Assembly (NCBI GenBank): GCA_024180945.1
Contig: JAKSGN010000002.1
Coordinates: forward strand, 3,534,001 to 3,598,000
DNA: 64,000 nt
Reading direction: 5' to 3'
From: Macrophomina tecta
Lineage: Eukaryota > Ascomycota > Dothideomycetes > Botryosphaeriales > Botryosphaeriaceae
Shown here: piece after piece, positions 22,069 through 33,791 of the stretch
Layout of the letters: each line of letters opens with the position of its first letter
Position numbering within the stretch: the stretch's first letter is position 1
The notes under the pieces: model-generated
What the model was told of the DNA's origin: nothing
Database searches by the model: none
Seen by the model: the letters and a program-made list of their open reading frames with translations, nothing else
Program-made: the position numbers and the translations under genes

Positions 22069-23291
22069 TCACCAGTCGTTCAGCAGCTCGTTGCTGGGTA
22101 TGGCCTCCTCATCCAACACCTTCTTCGCGCTGTCGTCCAGGACGGGCAGCTGCTCCAATCCCTTCTGCCTCATGTTCTTAGGCACGACGTCGGGGTCTAG
22201 CAGGCCAACCTGGACCAGCACGCTCGCCTGGTCCCAGTAGACCTTTTCGTGCACAAGCTTCTTACCGCGGATGCAGACGATGCTGACCATGGCGACCTGG
22301 ACGGGCTTGTTGGTGGGGGGGACGCCAGGCAGGATCCAGGGTACCTCCTGGGTGTGACGGAAGGAAACTACCATTTCGTCGACGACGCGGTCGACGCCCG
22401 AAGTGCGGGAGATGAGGCGGATGTTCATCGAGGGCGGGATGTTGGGCATGAAGTAATCGCGGTAGAAGCGCATCAAGTCGCCGCGGCCGATGCCGCCGGT
22501 GCCGGTGGGCACATGGTTGACGTAGGGCTGCGGGATCATGGTGGCCATGGTCTTGGATGCATCTTTGCTCGTGTACTTGTCTGTGTGTCATGCGAGAAAA
22601 GAATGATCAGCTCATCTGCCCTTACGAAAAATAAAATATAATGTCTACGTATGCAATGGAACTTGAGTATCCCGATTGTGTCACGTTCCCGAAGTAGAAC
22701 CAAGGGCAGAGGCATGGGCGGCTGCTTACGCTGCAAATGCTCCTCCCACACGCTCTCCAGATCCACGCTGATATTGAACGCATTCCGCAACGTCGCCAGC
22801 GTCCGGCTCCACGCCAGGCCCGCCGCCACGGGCTCGTACTCGGCCAGGTCCATCTCGGCGAACCCTTCCTCGGTGCCGCGGTACCAGTAGCTCTTCACGC
22901 TCGCGCCGGCGCCGAAGTTCTGCGCGCCCGCCAGGTGCAGCACCAGCGGCAGCTGCGACGGGTACTTGAAGTTGGGCGACGGCAGCGCGTTCGGGTAGTA
23001 TGCCACCAGCGCGCAGAGCCGCGGCATGGGCTTCTGCGCGAGCTGCAGGCAGACGGCCGCCGCGGCGCCGTAGGCCACCAGCGCGTAGTACTCGCCCAGC
23101 TCGAGCGTGTCGGCGATGCCGGCGATCGAGGACTGGAAGGCGGGCCGGCCGGAGGAGAGCGAGTGGTAGGTTACGCCGAAGCCTTCGTCGCGGAAGAAGC
23201 GCAGGGTCGCCGGGTCGAAGGCGTCGTCTTCGCCGCAGACGTGCAGCTGCGGGGGCCGCTTGTTGAAGGAGAGGAAGCCGGTAGAGCCCAT
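22069..23291 (-). CDS. dienelactone-hydrolase-like / SnoaL-like fusion protein
   Basis: Two exons (23291-22730, 22580-22069) around a 149-bp intron, 357 residues. The N-terminal half resembles the core of carboxymethylenebutenolidase-type hydrolases (FFRDEGFGVTYHSLSSG, ALVAYGAAAAVCLQLA), but I do not see the usual GxCxG or GxSxG nucleophile elbow. After the intron, MATMIPQPYVNHVPTGTGG begins a SnoaL/NTF2-like domain, with RFYRDYFMPNIPPSM typical of the polyketide-cyclase-like family. Fungal genomes carry this fused architecture; the reaction is not established by sequence. There is no targeting signal. Confidence 0.82.
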
Positions 23292-24025
23292 TGCGTGCGG
23301 GTTGCGGGGGGTGGTGTGCTGGAGAGGGCGGTTTTGGAGGGGGTGCGAAAGGGCGCGCGGAGCGGGTTTCGAGCGGCGTCGGTTGGCGCTCTGCGGACTG
23401 CGGAGGCCGTGGGCTCTCGGGCAGCAGGCAATTGGGCGGGGTGGGTGTTCGCGGCGGGCACGCGTGTAGTCGGCGGTGGTGGGTGGCAGAAGAGAGGAGA
23501 AAAAGCGGGCGAGGAGCGAGGCTGGCGCAATACCGCGGACTGACGTCGACCTGGCCAAGCCCTTGCTGGCTGCAGCTGCCAGCCCAGTTTTGCGCGTCGT
23601 GGTTCCTTATCGATTGCCCGAGCCGCAGCGATCCCCGCGGCCGCATCGCGTGACGTCAGCGGCCGGCAGAGACTCGCCGCGTCCGTCCAGGTGCTGCTGT
23701 GGTCCGGAATCGACGCGAGTGGCTGGAATGCTCGCCGCCCCCGCCTGCCGTCCGCCCGCTAGACCTGACCCGTCTCCAATCTCTGGCTTTCTTCCTCATG
23801 GGCTGCAACAACCTCTGAGCCTATTATTTTTGCTTTTGGCTGAGCCGAAGCTTGAAGACGGCGCTGAATCAGCCACGGCGGCAGCGGCGCTCGCCGGATC
23901 CGCTAATTATCGATCCGCCCAAGGGTGTGCCATTGAAACACGCGCCCCTTATCCCCAGGGCTCGCAGTACAAAACCATGATCTTGAAAGTCCCCAGTCTA
24001 CCGCGTAGCGGCTGAATTGGACAAC
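23292..24025. promoter_or_regulatory. divergent upstream region, hydrolase/SnoaL gene and SDR-like gene
   Basis: 734 bp between two divergent ATGs. It is GC-rich near the minus-strand gene, contains one ACGCGT at 23460, and has no supported open frame. Confidence 0.5.
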
Positions 24026-25257
24026 ATGCCTGAGGCAGCACAAAGCAATGCCGTGGACAGAGCAACAATGAAGGCCAACCCCCCCATCGACCTGTCCTCG
24101 CTCGACGGCAAGGGCGTTCTCGTGGCAGGCGGCGCAACAGGCGTAGGCGCAGCGCTCGTTCGAGCATTAGCCGGCGCAGGGTAAGCTCCCAGCATCTGCT
24201 CGAGTGCCCAATTGCACCCTCTGAACACGCCGCAGCGCCTACGTGACCATCGCCGACGACAACGCCGTCGAAGGCCAGCGCCTGATGCTCGACCTGGTCA
24301 GCGACAACAAGCGGTACGCGCCCCAACATGAGCCTGCTCCGCCCTCCCCCACGAGAAATATACTCAGACATTCCTCAGCGCCCAATACACATACACCCGT
24401 GCCCCCTCCTTCCCCTCCCAAGCCGAGTCCTTCCAGCACGCCTCATCCTTCCGCAACCTCGCCCTCGTCATCGCCAGCGCCATCCCCGCTCCCTCCTCCC
24501 CTTCTGCATCCACCCCTCCAGACTCACTCCTCTCCTGGCTCGCCTCCACTCCTCCCCCCGCCTCCTCCCCCGTCTCTCCCCCCGCGCCCCCCTCTACCGC
24601 CCCCGTCGACACGAGCGTCACGGCGGCCCTGTACACCGCCCATCTGGCGTGCCACTACTTCCGAGGAGGAACTGCGGAGAAGGCAGGTGAGCCGAGGGCC
24701 GTCCAGGCGGCGGGCGAAGGAGGCGGCAAAGGCGCCGAGGGAGCGCGCGTCAACGGGCAAGCGGCGGACGGAGTCGACGGCGAGCGAAAGGCCGGTGGCA
24801 GCGGGGCGACCGGCCACCTCCTCTTCCTGGCGCCGCGCGCGTACGTCGTCGGCGGCGGGGTTGCGCCGGACGCGTTGGCGGCTGGTGCGGCGGCGGCCGG
24901 GTTCAGGAGCGTCGTGAGGGGGCTGGCGGCGGTGGCGAGGAGCGGGGAGCTGGGGGTGAGGGTGAATATGGTTGCGGTGGGGGAGGAGGAGCTGGAGGGA
25001 GGGGGGAAGGCTGCTGAGGCGGTGGTCGACGGGGGGTTGAAGGGGGAGAAGGAAGGTGCAGAGAAAGGGAAGGAGCAAGAGAGGAAGAAGTATGCTACGT
25101 GTGTAGAGGTGGCCATGCGGCTAGTGTGCGATGAGAGTGCGAGCGGTACGTTTTACATCCTGAGATACAGCTTCGGCGTATACGGGACGCTCACACACAC
25201 ATTCCAGGTCATGCCATTATGGTTTCGCAGGGTCAGGTACGCCAGGGTCGCATTTAG
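24026..25257 (+). CDS. SDR-fold protein without recognisable catalytic Tyr/Lys
   Basis: Four exons (24026-24180, 24236-24313, 24379-25145, 25208-25257) with introns of 55, 65 and 62 bp give 349 residues. The N-terminus shows a Rossmann nucleotide-binding turn, VAGGATGVGAALVRALAGAG, followed by YVTIADDN with an acidic residue after beta-2, suggesting NAD(H) preference. FRSVVRGLAAVARSGELGVR then VNMVAVG aligns with the helix-strand after the active site in 15-hydroxyprostaglandin-dehydrogenase-like SDRs. The tail SGHAIMVSQGQVRQGRI fits the same family. The middle is inflated by Pro/Ala/Ser- and Gly/Glu-rich segments, and no YxxxK is found where expected. It may be a divergent or non-catalytic SDR. 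Confidence 0.75.
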
Positions 25258-26459
25258 AGGTCGTTCTCGCCTTCCAATACGCCATGTAGGGTCCGTGGAC
25301 AGAGACAAGAGCCTGGGAAGATACGCATATTTGAGGAAGAGGGGAAATAAGCAGACGACAAATTACGAAACACCGCAAATCAAAGGAATTTTACAGCTTA
25401 GCTACCGACAACAAGGTCAAAACGCAGGCTTCTCCGCCAGTATTGCTAGCGAGAGCGAAGCAAAACGATGGTTCCAACAGTCTCGACAAGGTCAAGGCCC
25501 CGCCATGTCAACACCAAAAACATCCCAAACGGCTCGCTTCACCTCATTCCGCTCTGTGTCAGCCCTCCCAGTAGATTCCCTCCGCCAACAAGGCAATACC
25601 TTCTCCCAGTTATTGCCATTTCCCCTTCACTGCTCGTCATCAACGGCTAGTGGTCTCTCCGATTACGCTGACCCACCGCTGCAAACGGAATGTGGGCTTC
25701 ATCAATCCTTAGGAATCGTGGCCTTGTCTTCGCAAGGCTGGCTGCTAATGAAGCCGGTCAGTAGCATGTGGTTGCGCCAAACCATCTCACTCCGGGTTCC
25801 TGTTTGTGTGGAAAAAAAAAAAAAAAAGGAGAGAGAGAGAGAGAGAGTGTGTGTGTGTGTGTGTGTCGAGAACTAGGTGTCTATGGTGATACTATTTTCA
25901 TAGAGCTAGACCAGCCCCAGTCGCGGAATCTGGTCATTCTAATGTAAGAGGTATGGAAGCTTACAGGAGCTTGGAAGCGTTGAACAAGGTCAGGGTCATA
26001 TTGACGAAGAGTTTCTCGACCAGCACCCTCAGTGGCCGTCTACGTGCTACTGAGGAAGCTCGACTCAACATACGTTCCCTTAGCTTCGCATCGTGTGATT
26101 TGAATTAGCTTATCTTTCGCCCTATATTGGTGGACAAGTTCATGTCAGTGCCCATCATGAGCACAGTCTCCATTACTCGAGTGTGATTGGTAAACAAAAC
26201 ATAATTCATTTTACTGTGAAGCAATTTCCACAAGTAGATCTTGAAAACATGGGAAGAAGTAGGTGTAGGAGAAAGGTGGCCCATCTGGGGATCCCGGGTC
26301 GTAAGGGATGCAAGTCAGAGGCTCTGTCGATACAATTTCTATGTCATTTGAGAAATCGAAGGGCTCTACATACGAATCGTTTAGTGGCAGACACTTGGTT
26401 TACGTAATATTGATCGCTTCATCGTTTCGGAGGTCCTATGTGATTAGTTTCTCACCTCC
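25258..26459. other. intergenic region
   Basis: AT-richer than the flanking genes. It contains an A16 run joined to GA and GT repeats at 25812-25866. No gene can be supported. Confidence 0.55.
25812..25866. repeat. compound microsatellite A16-(GA)n-(GT)n
   Basis: A homopolymer of 16 A, then GA repeats of about 20 bases, then GT repeats of about 20 bases. Confidence 0.9.
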
Positions 26460-27335
26460 TCCACCCCCTACAAAAAAAAAAAACAGCCACTCCCGCTGAA
26501 ACCGTCGCTCTCCAGCTGGAACGGAGGAGAGAAGGAAAAGAAGAATATTCCAGTACCGTTCCCTTTCCGACCCCGCCACCCTCTGACGTATGAAATATGG
26601 TGAAATTAGCGATGTAAGCTTCAACGAATTCGTTAGTGTCACTGTATTCTACGGCTGTGAAATTGGCCATTGACGGTAGAATTCCAAGATGAGTTGTTCC
26701 AGCTTAGTTGAAGTCGCGGCACTAGTAAAACATCCATAATAGAAGAGGAAGCAGCGGCGAGGCCCAATTAGCTCCGCATGGCCGCTCCTCCATCAAGCAA
26801 ATCGTGGTAGAACTTGCTAGAGTCGGGGAAGTTCCAAGGTTGGGACCGGAATACATGCCACTCCAGGCACGGAACGGAGACAAGGGACAGAATTCCCGGA
26901 GGGAGAACCGCAGTAATTGGTAGCGGGCGGCAGCTTTACGCCAGTGGCCTGCCATGAGAGCTACGAACCTCAATTATCCAACCTACCAGACAAGAACTGC
27001 GAGTATGTATGCCGACAGGGCCTTTGCCAGCACTTTTATGCCAAAGACAGCCACCAGGTTACCCTTCATCGAGAGCAACAAGGCCAAAACTGCCACAGAG
27101 AAGGTTCCTTCTCTGAGGGTTTGCCAGATACGCCGTGCGAGCATGACGGTGACAGAGGCTACCATTGCGGACCCGGTCGGCAAGACCAATGCCGTACCAA
27201 TTCGTATGACCCGTTCTCGCTCGTCACATTTCATGATCTCGCCTTTATTCATAATGATGTAGTAAATGTGGTGAGCCGCAGCGAAGGCGAGCCCAAGGAA
27301 GAACAAGATGATTATCCGCGTGACTGAACGCAGCG
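26460..27335 (-). pseudogene. decayed fungal multi-pass membrane protein gene
   Basis: On the minus strand an open stretch encodes RIIILFFLGLAFAAAHHIYY (membrane segment), then VIRIGTALVLPTGSAMVASV (second segment), RRIWQTLREG and LSAYILAVLV. A 53-bp intron-like gap (26986-26934, GTAGGT...AAAG) joins it to PLPITAVLPPGILSLV, completing a third membrane segment. This layout fits a fungus-specific family of membrane proteins with an HH-YY motif after the first segment, sometimes labelled formylmethionine-deformylase-like. Downstream the frame hits TAA at 26770-26768, yet family-like sequence (LAAASSSIMDVL, SWNNSSWNSTVNG) resumes. A further block, MANFTAVEYSDTNEFVEAYI, is in another frame. The interruptions suggest a pseudogene. 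The family call is from memory and moderate. Confidence 0.45.
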
Positions 27336-27920
27336 CCGAGCTCTGCGTGTACCCTCGCGTATGCAGCTGTTCGCACGCCGTCCACCTAAGCGATCCTGAG
27401 AAGTCCGTCCAGTGAGTCAGAAAAGTCAGGCAGATCAAGCAGGTGCATACTGAAGTAGGGAGAGGGCGTTCCTGAAAGGGTTGCTATTGATAAGGGAGAT
27501 TATAGTGGCATCATGCTACAGCTGCCGCTTGCCGCGGAATCTAGTAGCGCGTTTAAAGAACACGCCCGCGAAACTGTCAAACGTAGATCTGCCTGCCGGT
27601 GACCGGATGCCGGGGCTCTTGTGAGTTTCTACAAGTAAACTGCTGCTCCTTCATCTGCAGGGAGCTACCCTCGCAAACATTTCGACCAGACACATAGGTT
27701 CGAAACATAAGGATAAGCCATCATACTCCCCTGTCATCTCTACATAACCGACATTGCTGCTCTACAGCAAGAAAATATACCCTGACCATTTTCCCATAGC
27801 CGCTAACGCCATAGCCGGAAATACACTACAGCCAATTCCGCAGATCATGAACCACCCCCCAACAACAACAACAACAACAACAACAAAAAAACAACAACAC
27901 ACACATACTACGAGGGCATC
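27336..27920. other. intergenic region 3' of MSH2
   Basis: Contains an AAC-repeat tract at 27860-27899 adjacent to the MSH2 stop codon. No gene seen. Confidence 0.55.
27860..27899. repeat. (AAC)n-rich tract
   Basis: AAC units with a short A run, about 20-60 bases beyond the MSH2 stop codon and therefore probably in its 3' UTR. Confidence 0.85.
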
Positions 27921-30900
27921 TCACAAAGCCCTCACCCGCCTGAAAAACGGATTCTGCATCAACGCCTCATTCCCCTTTACCAATTCCCTCATCTTCCTCA
28001 CCCGATCCTCCTTCCCGGTCAATCCCTCCCTCTCACACTCCTCCTTCCACCTGATCAACACCTCCTTCAACATCCTGCTTCCCTCCTCTACGTCCTGCTT
28101 GCTCGCCTCACCCAAACCTTGCACATCCAGATTCTCATGCTTCCCCGAGAAATCCTCGAGCTCGTCCGCCTTGCGCTTCGCCATGTTGACTACCTTCTGT
28201 GGGAAGCGCACCAGCTCCGCAACATGAATGCCGAAAGACTGGTCGCACACGCCTGGTTCGACCTTGTAGAGCAGCGTCACCTCGCGGCGCTTCTCCGGCG
28301 GAGCGTCCTCATCGCCATCACCCATCGTTGTGTCTTGCTGGCCCTCCCCGATGTGCGCGACGACGTGCAGGTTCTGAACCTGTGGATACGTGTCGACGAG
28401 GGCGGTGAGCTCGTGGAAATGCGTCGCGAAGGCGGCAAAGGCGCCGATCTCGCGCACGATGTGTTCGGAGATGGCCCAGGCGAGGCCGAAGCCGTCGTAT
28501 GTACTGGTGCCACGTCCCAGCTCGTCGATGATGATCAGACTCTCGCGTGTTGCGCTCTTGAGGATGTTGGCCGTCTCGAGCATTTCTGCCATGAAGGTGG
28601 AGACTCCCTTGAGCGTGCTGTCGCTAGCACCGACGCGGGCGAGGATGCTGTCGAAGATGCAAAGCTCGGCCTCGCTGCAGGGTACGAAGCAGCCCACTTG
28701 GGCGAGGAGAGCGATGACGCCGATTTGGCGGATGTAGGTCGACTTACCACCCATGTTGGGGCCGGTGATGATGAGGAATTCCGATTGGCCGCGGACGAGA
28801 GAAACGTCGTTGGTGATGAACGAGATATCATCTTGCATTTCCATGCATGGGTGGCGAGCTTCTTTCAGGATTGTGTTGCCAGTCCCCCGATCATGCATTT
28901 TGGGACGCACGTAGGCTGTGGGTGCGTGGACCGAGACGTGGGCGAAGCTGACAATAACATCTAGATGGGCGAGAATACCGGCGAGTTTTTCGATAACAGG
29001 GCAGTATGACGCTACAGCGCATCAGCGACAAACAAGCGGACAGTTGATGCGAGACAATTACCTGCAACATTGACCACCTCGTTCACTAGGCCACGTTGTG
29101 TCCGGTTGTAGTTCTCAGAGAGTTGATCAAACTCTCGCCGTAACTCTGCCAGATTCTCCGTGGTAAAGTAGACGCCATTCTTCTGGGTGGAGCATTCGGT
29201 GTATTGCTTCTTGTTCCGGATACAACCAGCTTCCTGCTGTCCTGTCAGCCAAAGCGAAGGTCGTCTTTCTATGTGTACTTACGTTACGAGTGAGACGGAA
29301 GCACCAGCCATGGACCTTGTGATTCTCCATGAACAGCTTCTTGTCAATGTCCTGATCCAGGTCATTGCTGACTCGAGTGTGCTCAATCTGCATGCTTTTT
29401 CTGAGTTTTTCCAGACGTCTGCTGATGTTTCGAAGGTCGTCATCAAATTCAGGCTTGATGATGAACTCATGGTTATCCAATGCCTCCAGATCGACGGTAG
29501 TCTCCACCATTTCCTGGAGCTTTGCTAGACTGTTGGAACATTCCTGGCGTTTTGTCAGTGCGTGTTGGGAATGCCATTGAAGAAACTTACATTTAACTTG
29601 CTGGTGTATTCGCTGTCGAGAGGATCTTTGTACTGTTCGTCCATGACACCTTCAAGTGTTCCCAGGAACCCCGGAAGGCGAATAGCTACTTGGTAGGCAC
29701 GGACGACATCTTCTAGGTTTGCCATTTTGCGTTGGAACTTCTTGGCCAAGCGGTATAAATCCGGAATTGAGCGCAAGTGCTCCTCCTGCATGGTCTGGCG
29801 TAGTTCCGTGTCCATGACAAATGCTTCCACCAACTGTTGCCTACGCTCAATTTCTCTCACGTCCATGAGCGGCTGCTTGAGCCACTGGGCCAGCAGGCGA
29901 CTGCCAAGCGGAGTCTTGCAGTGGTTTAGCAGGCCGTACAAGCTCATTGTCTTGGAGCCATCACGGGGTCCCGGCATCAGGTTCAAAGCCTTCAAAGCCG
30001 CAGCGTCGAGTTTCATGAACTGCGACAAGTCATGCTGATACAGCTGGTACTGACCGAAATTGGTTTGGTCAGACATGACGCCAAGGTATCTGATGAGAGC
30101 GGCAGCGGCACCCATGGCGAGTTTCAGATCGGTCTGCGGCAGAGTTCCAACAGCACGCTCATCGCGCAGCAGGCGGGAGAGATCCTGGTCGATGTCCTTG
30201 GTACCAAAGTCGGTTGAGCCCCTCTCCGACACAGCACAGCCGCAGTTGTCGGCGATTGTACGCAGCTTGGCTAGTTCGGCATCCTTCCTCGAACTGTCGG
30301 CTTGTAGCAGGCACTCCTTGGCGCCTAATTGGATGAGGAGCGACTCGAAATTGGAATAGAGATCATTGTCAAGGAACTCGCTCACACCAAGCTCACGTAC
30401 GCTTGCATCGGCAAAGCAGACGCCGACATGGCGGGCTTCGGAAGCCTTCGCAGTGATCTTGACAGCAAGGATTATGGGAGCAGAATCGAGCTGGCCGCCG
30501 AGGTCTTCCTCGACATCTTGCAGGTTTCCGGGCGAGGCTTGTTTCGAGACCTTCCAATTCGACCGGCCGGTGGATTCCCATATCTCGATGCGTTTGCCTA
30601 GGCGGAACAGAGCTTCGCGAAGAAAGTTGCGGAATACGGTGATGGAGAGAGTGACGGATTCGAGGCCTGGCTCGCGGCCAAGCTGGCGCAGGACAGAGGT
30701 GGTTCTGTAAACCTGCGCAGATGTAAGCAAGAGCTGGTGTCGGTGGCAGGGTTTTAGATGCATACGGTGCGGGCAATGAAGACAGCATCATCGCCGTGGG
30801 CAGTGTAGAAGTCGCCTCGGTCGAAAATGCGAACGGTATCATCGGGTTTCGTGGCGAGGTTTCGGAAGAACCTGATGAAACCAGGCTCATCTTCGACCTT

Positions 30901-30921
30901 GAGCTCGGGACGGGAAGCCAT
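27921..30921 (-). CDS. MSH2: DNA mismatch repair protein MutS homologue Msh2
   Basis: Common subunit of MutS-alpha and MutS-beta, nuclear, recognising base mismatches and insertion loops. Five exons (30921-30766, 30712-29591, 29543-29283, 29233-29062, 29011-27921) with introns of 53, 47, 49 and 50 bp give 933 residues, close to yeast (964) and human (934) Msh2. The N-terminal mismatch-binding domain begins GFIRFFRNL and [11 protein letters not shown]. The C-terminal ATPase has Walker [10 protein letters not shown] (about residue 654), the signature region [14 protein letters not shown], Walker [13 protein letters not shown] and THFHEL. After these comes GEASKQD and the helix-turn-helix dimerisation end. 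All motifs are intact. An ACGCGT element lies about 120 bases upstream of the start. Confidence 0.97.
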
Positions 30922-31039
30922 TGCGATGGACGGCGAGCACTGTCGAGGTGTTCTGCGGCGTCAATGGAGGAACGACGGGCGAGAGAGCCGTGGCGACGGC
31001 GGCGATGCAGCCGGCCGGGATACGCGACGCGCGCCGCGG

Positions 31040-31045
31040 ACGCGT
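31040..31045. promoter_or_regulatory. MCB element (ACGCGT) upstream of MSH2
   Basis: Exact ACGCGT within GGACGCGTC, about 119 bases before the MSH2 ATG, next to ACGCGACGCGCG. In yeasts MBF binds ACGCGT to drive G1/S genes; a role here is inferred. Confidence 0.5.
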
Positions 31046-31515
31046 CTGCCCGAGTCATTAACTCCTGGCACGTGCACTGCCCATTACATCAGCAGCCCGC
31101 GTTCCACCTTCTCCCTCTCCGCAATCCGCCTCTCGCCTGCATCTCCTCATTTGTGACCCCTCGAGCCGTGTGATTTGCAATACTGGGTTCTTCGAGGTCG
31201 ATACCCGATGCCGTCCTCGTGGTCAGCCAAGCACTAGGTCACTCCCTGGTCCGGCCGCGTGCTTGAGTACACTACGAGCCGCACCTCCGTTGACCCTAGT
31301 CTTCCAATTACCGCTTCAAGGCCCCCCCTACACATCGCCATTCCGCCCACTGGGTGACCGAATGATTTCAAAGCTCGCTTCTATCCAACCGGGGCGTCGC
31401 CAGCTAATCTTTAACCACGGTCGTCTCTCATGTCAAAGCACTGTTCTTGATATTTGCCCAATGCTCGGCTTACCCGCCTGTTTCAGCAGAAATCGAGCCA
31501 GCCAAAGACGTAGGG

Positions 31516-31535
31516 AAAAAAAAAAAAAAAAAAAA
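31516..31535. repeat. poly(A) run
   Basis: Twenty A in the MSH2/rhodopsin-fold intergenic region. Confidence 0.85.
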
Positions 31536-32277
31536 GTACAAGGCAATCCAGAAGGACTTCGGCCAAAAGAGCTGGCATTGCATCTCGGCCTGGGTCTGAA
31601 TTGGCTACACCGGACAGCCGAGGCGATGAGTGACTTAGCCTCACCTGTGTGTTTATTCCCGACCGATTTAACTTTTTCTCTATTCTTCTTCAGGCTACCC
31701 TGAACTCACCCATCTCTTTCTCCCTGCCTGTCATTGTTTCAACTTGTTGCCGCATGCCGACCATGTACACCTGCAGTCGCGCCATGCCTGACTTCGGCTG
31801 TCTCACTCGCGCAGCCGTAACAGGATCTGCAGCCTACTCGCGAATAAACATGGCACAAGGGCTAAACTACCACCCCATTTCAACGACGCACGATTGGCGC
31901 TTTCTGGGTTCAAGGGTCATTGATATTTGAATATGCGCCACGCGAGGGCCTATATCGTCTTGTTATTCGTCAGCACTAGCGAGGATGCGTGCTAACGTAG
32001 CCACTCCCATTGCTTTTGAGCATGCACGCATTCCATCGGGCGGAAGTAACCCGCCATTTGGTGCAGGACAGGGCCATCAGAAGCCTGTCCTTCTTCCACC
32101 GGAGTGCCACTTCCGCTTTGCCGCTGCAGAAGAGCGTGCTATAGTCGCAAGAGCGAAGAATGAAAGCGATAGGCCATAAAGCATGCTTGTCTTGACTCAG
32201 CTCTCTCGCTCTGGTGCAGTGAACTGCCTCTTCTCTTTTCGTTCTGTAGCCTCATGGTCTAGTCGAGTTCTGCCACG

Positions 32278-33791
32278 ATGGACATCGCCTCCGCTGCAAT
32301 GCGGACTCTCCGCATGTGCTATGCCAGCATGGTTCTCTCTTTCCTTTTCCTAGCCCTCAAACTCGGTGTGAGATCTTGCGTGGTCAGGAACCTCGGCTGG
32401 GATGATCTCTTCGTCACAGTATCTTTTCTCACTTCCGTTCCGCTTACCGCCTCGATATACATGCGTAAGTCATACCCTCGTCTCCATCTGCTCGGGCTTG
32501 TGAGCTGAGCATTTGACTGAGATGGACAATAGAGGCAAAGCACGGCCTGGGAGTGCACGCATACGATCTGCCAGTCGATCACCTGGTCGAGCAGACAAGA
32601 TGGTCAGTAAAGCTCGGTTTGCAGAATCCAACTCTAATTGCCCAAGGTTTTGGATAAGTATCTTGCTCTACGTCGCTGCGCTGGGCCTCTCGAAGATTTC
32701 GATCCTGACGCAGTATCTTCGCATCTTCATCTCCAGACGAACCGTTATTGCCATCTGGGCTTGTGTCGCGTTCGTCTCCGGATACACCCTCCAAGGCTTG
32801 ATCGTTGGAGTTTTTCAATGCACGCCACCAAAGGCCTTCTGGGACCGTACCATCAGGGCCACCTGCATCAACCAGATCGCCTACTTCTTCATTGCTGCCT
32901 CACTGAACATCATCACCGACCTCGCCATAATCCTGCTTCCTATTCCCGCCCTCCGCTCGCTCCACGTCAGTCGAAGCCGCAAAATCGGTCTAATCCTCTC
33001 CTTCGCCATTGGCGGCTTGTGAGCAAACACCAACCCTCCAGTTCCACCTGTCCAACGATCGCTGACACCCCCATTTCGCCTAAAGCGGTTGCGTCGTCTC
33101 CCTCATCCGTCTCCACGCCCTTGTCCAACTCAAACCCTATGTTGCAAGCGGCGACCTCAGCTTCGAAAACGTCAATACAGCCATGTGGTCCGTTGTTGAA
33201 GTCCACATCTGCATCATCTGTGCCTGCCTCCCTTCGCTGCGGCCTGTCTTGACTCGCTTCCTCGCGCTCACTGGCTTCGGCCGCTCCTCGACACACAGCA
33301 ACGCAGGCAAATCACCTTCCCCCGGCAATAACCTCGCCCTGTACTATTCCTCTCCCGCGCACCAAGAACAACGACGCGAGGCCGCCTCCCTCAGCATCCT
33401 CAGTGCCACCTTCTTCGACTCCGCACACGCCGGATCTGCGAGTGGGAGCAGACAGAACTCACTGCGCACGTACATCAATGGCGGCAACAGCAACGGTAAC
33501 GGCGACGGCATCGGCAGCAGCAGGGACCTCGAAATGGGCAACACTACCAACACTACGAGCTACGGGAAGAACGATGGCGATACCGGCAAGCGCCCGCCGC
33601 AGCCGGGCCAGATCGAAGTCGAGACAAGGTTGGAGGTGCATTCGACGATCACCAGCGACGCCGACATCACGACGCTGGTCGAAAGCCGGACTGGCAGCAG
33701 GGGCAGCAGTAGAGAGAGCGAGGAGTTGCGGCTCGTGCCCGCGGCGCATCGGGGTTGGTATCGCGCGTTAGTGGAGAGGGATCGCCGGTGA
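32278..33791 (+). CDS. rhodopsin-fold integral membrane protein (fungal PTH11-related type)
   Basis: Four exons (32278-32464, 32533-32602, 32647-33018, 33086-33791) with introns of 68, 44 and 67 bp; 444 residues. Family marks in order: NLGWDDLFV after the first helices, HGLGVHAYDLP, ILLYVAALGLSKISILTQYL then RIF, FQCTPPKAFWD, ATCINQIAYFFIAASLNIIT, LPIPALRSL, and FENVNTAMWSVVEVHICIIC. This is the Pezizomycotina rhodopsin-domain family with about seven membrane segments and a long polar C-terminal tail. No signalling partner can be read. The 44-bp second intron uses GTCAGT and CCCAAG; without it the frame is off by one base. The N-terminus is short compared with relatives, so the start may lie upstream. 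Confidence 0.8.

Larger units (their letters stand above)
30922..32277. other. MSH2 upstream region and intergenic stretch
   Basis: The first 200 bases should hold the MSH2 promoter. The rest has small frames without support, an A20 run at 31516-31535, and then the upstream region of the rhodopsin-fold gene. Confidence 0.5.

Noticed and set aside
24875..25876. 333-codon plus-strand frame continuing past the SDR-like gene
   Set aside because: The frame follows the true exon but runs through the intron at 25146 and on into microsatellite DNA; splicing gives the conserved SGHAIMVSQG end instead.
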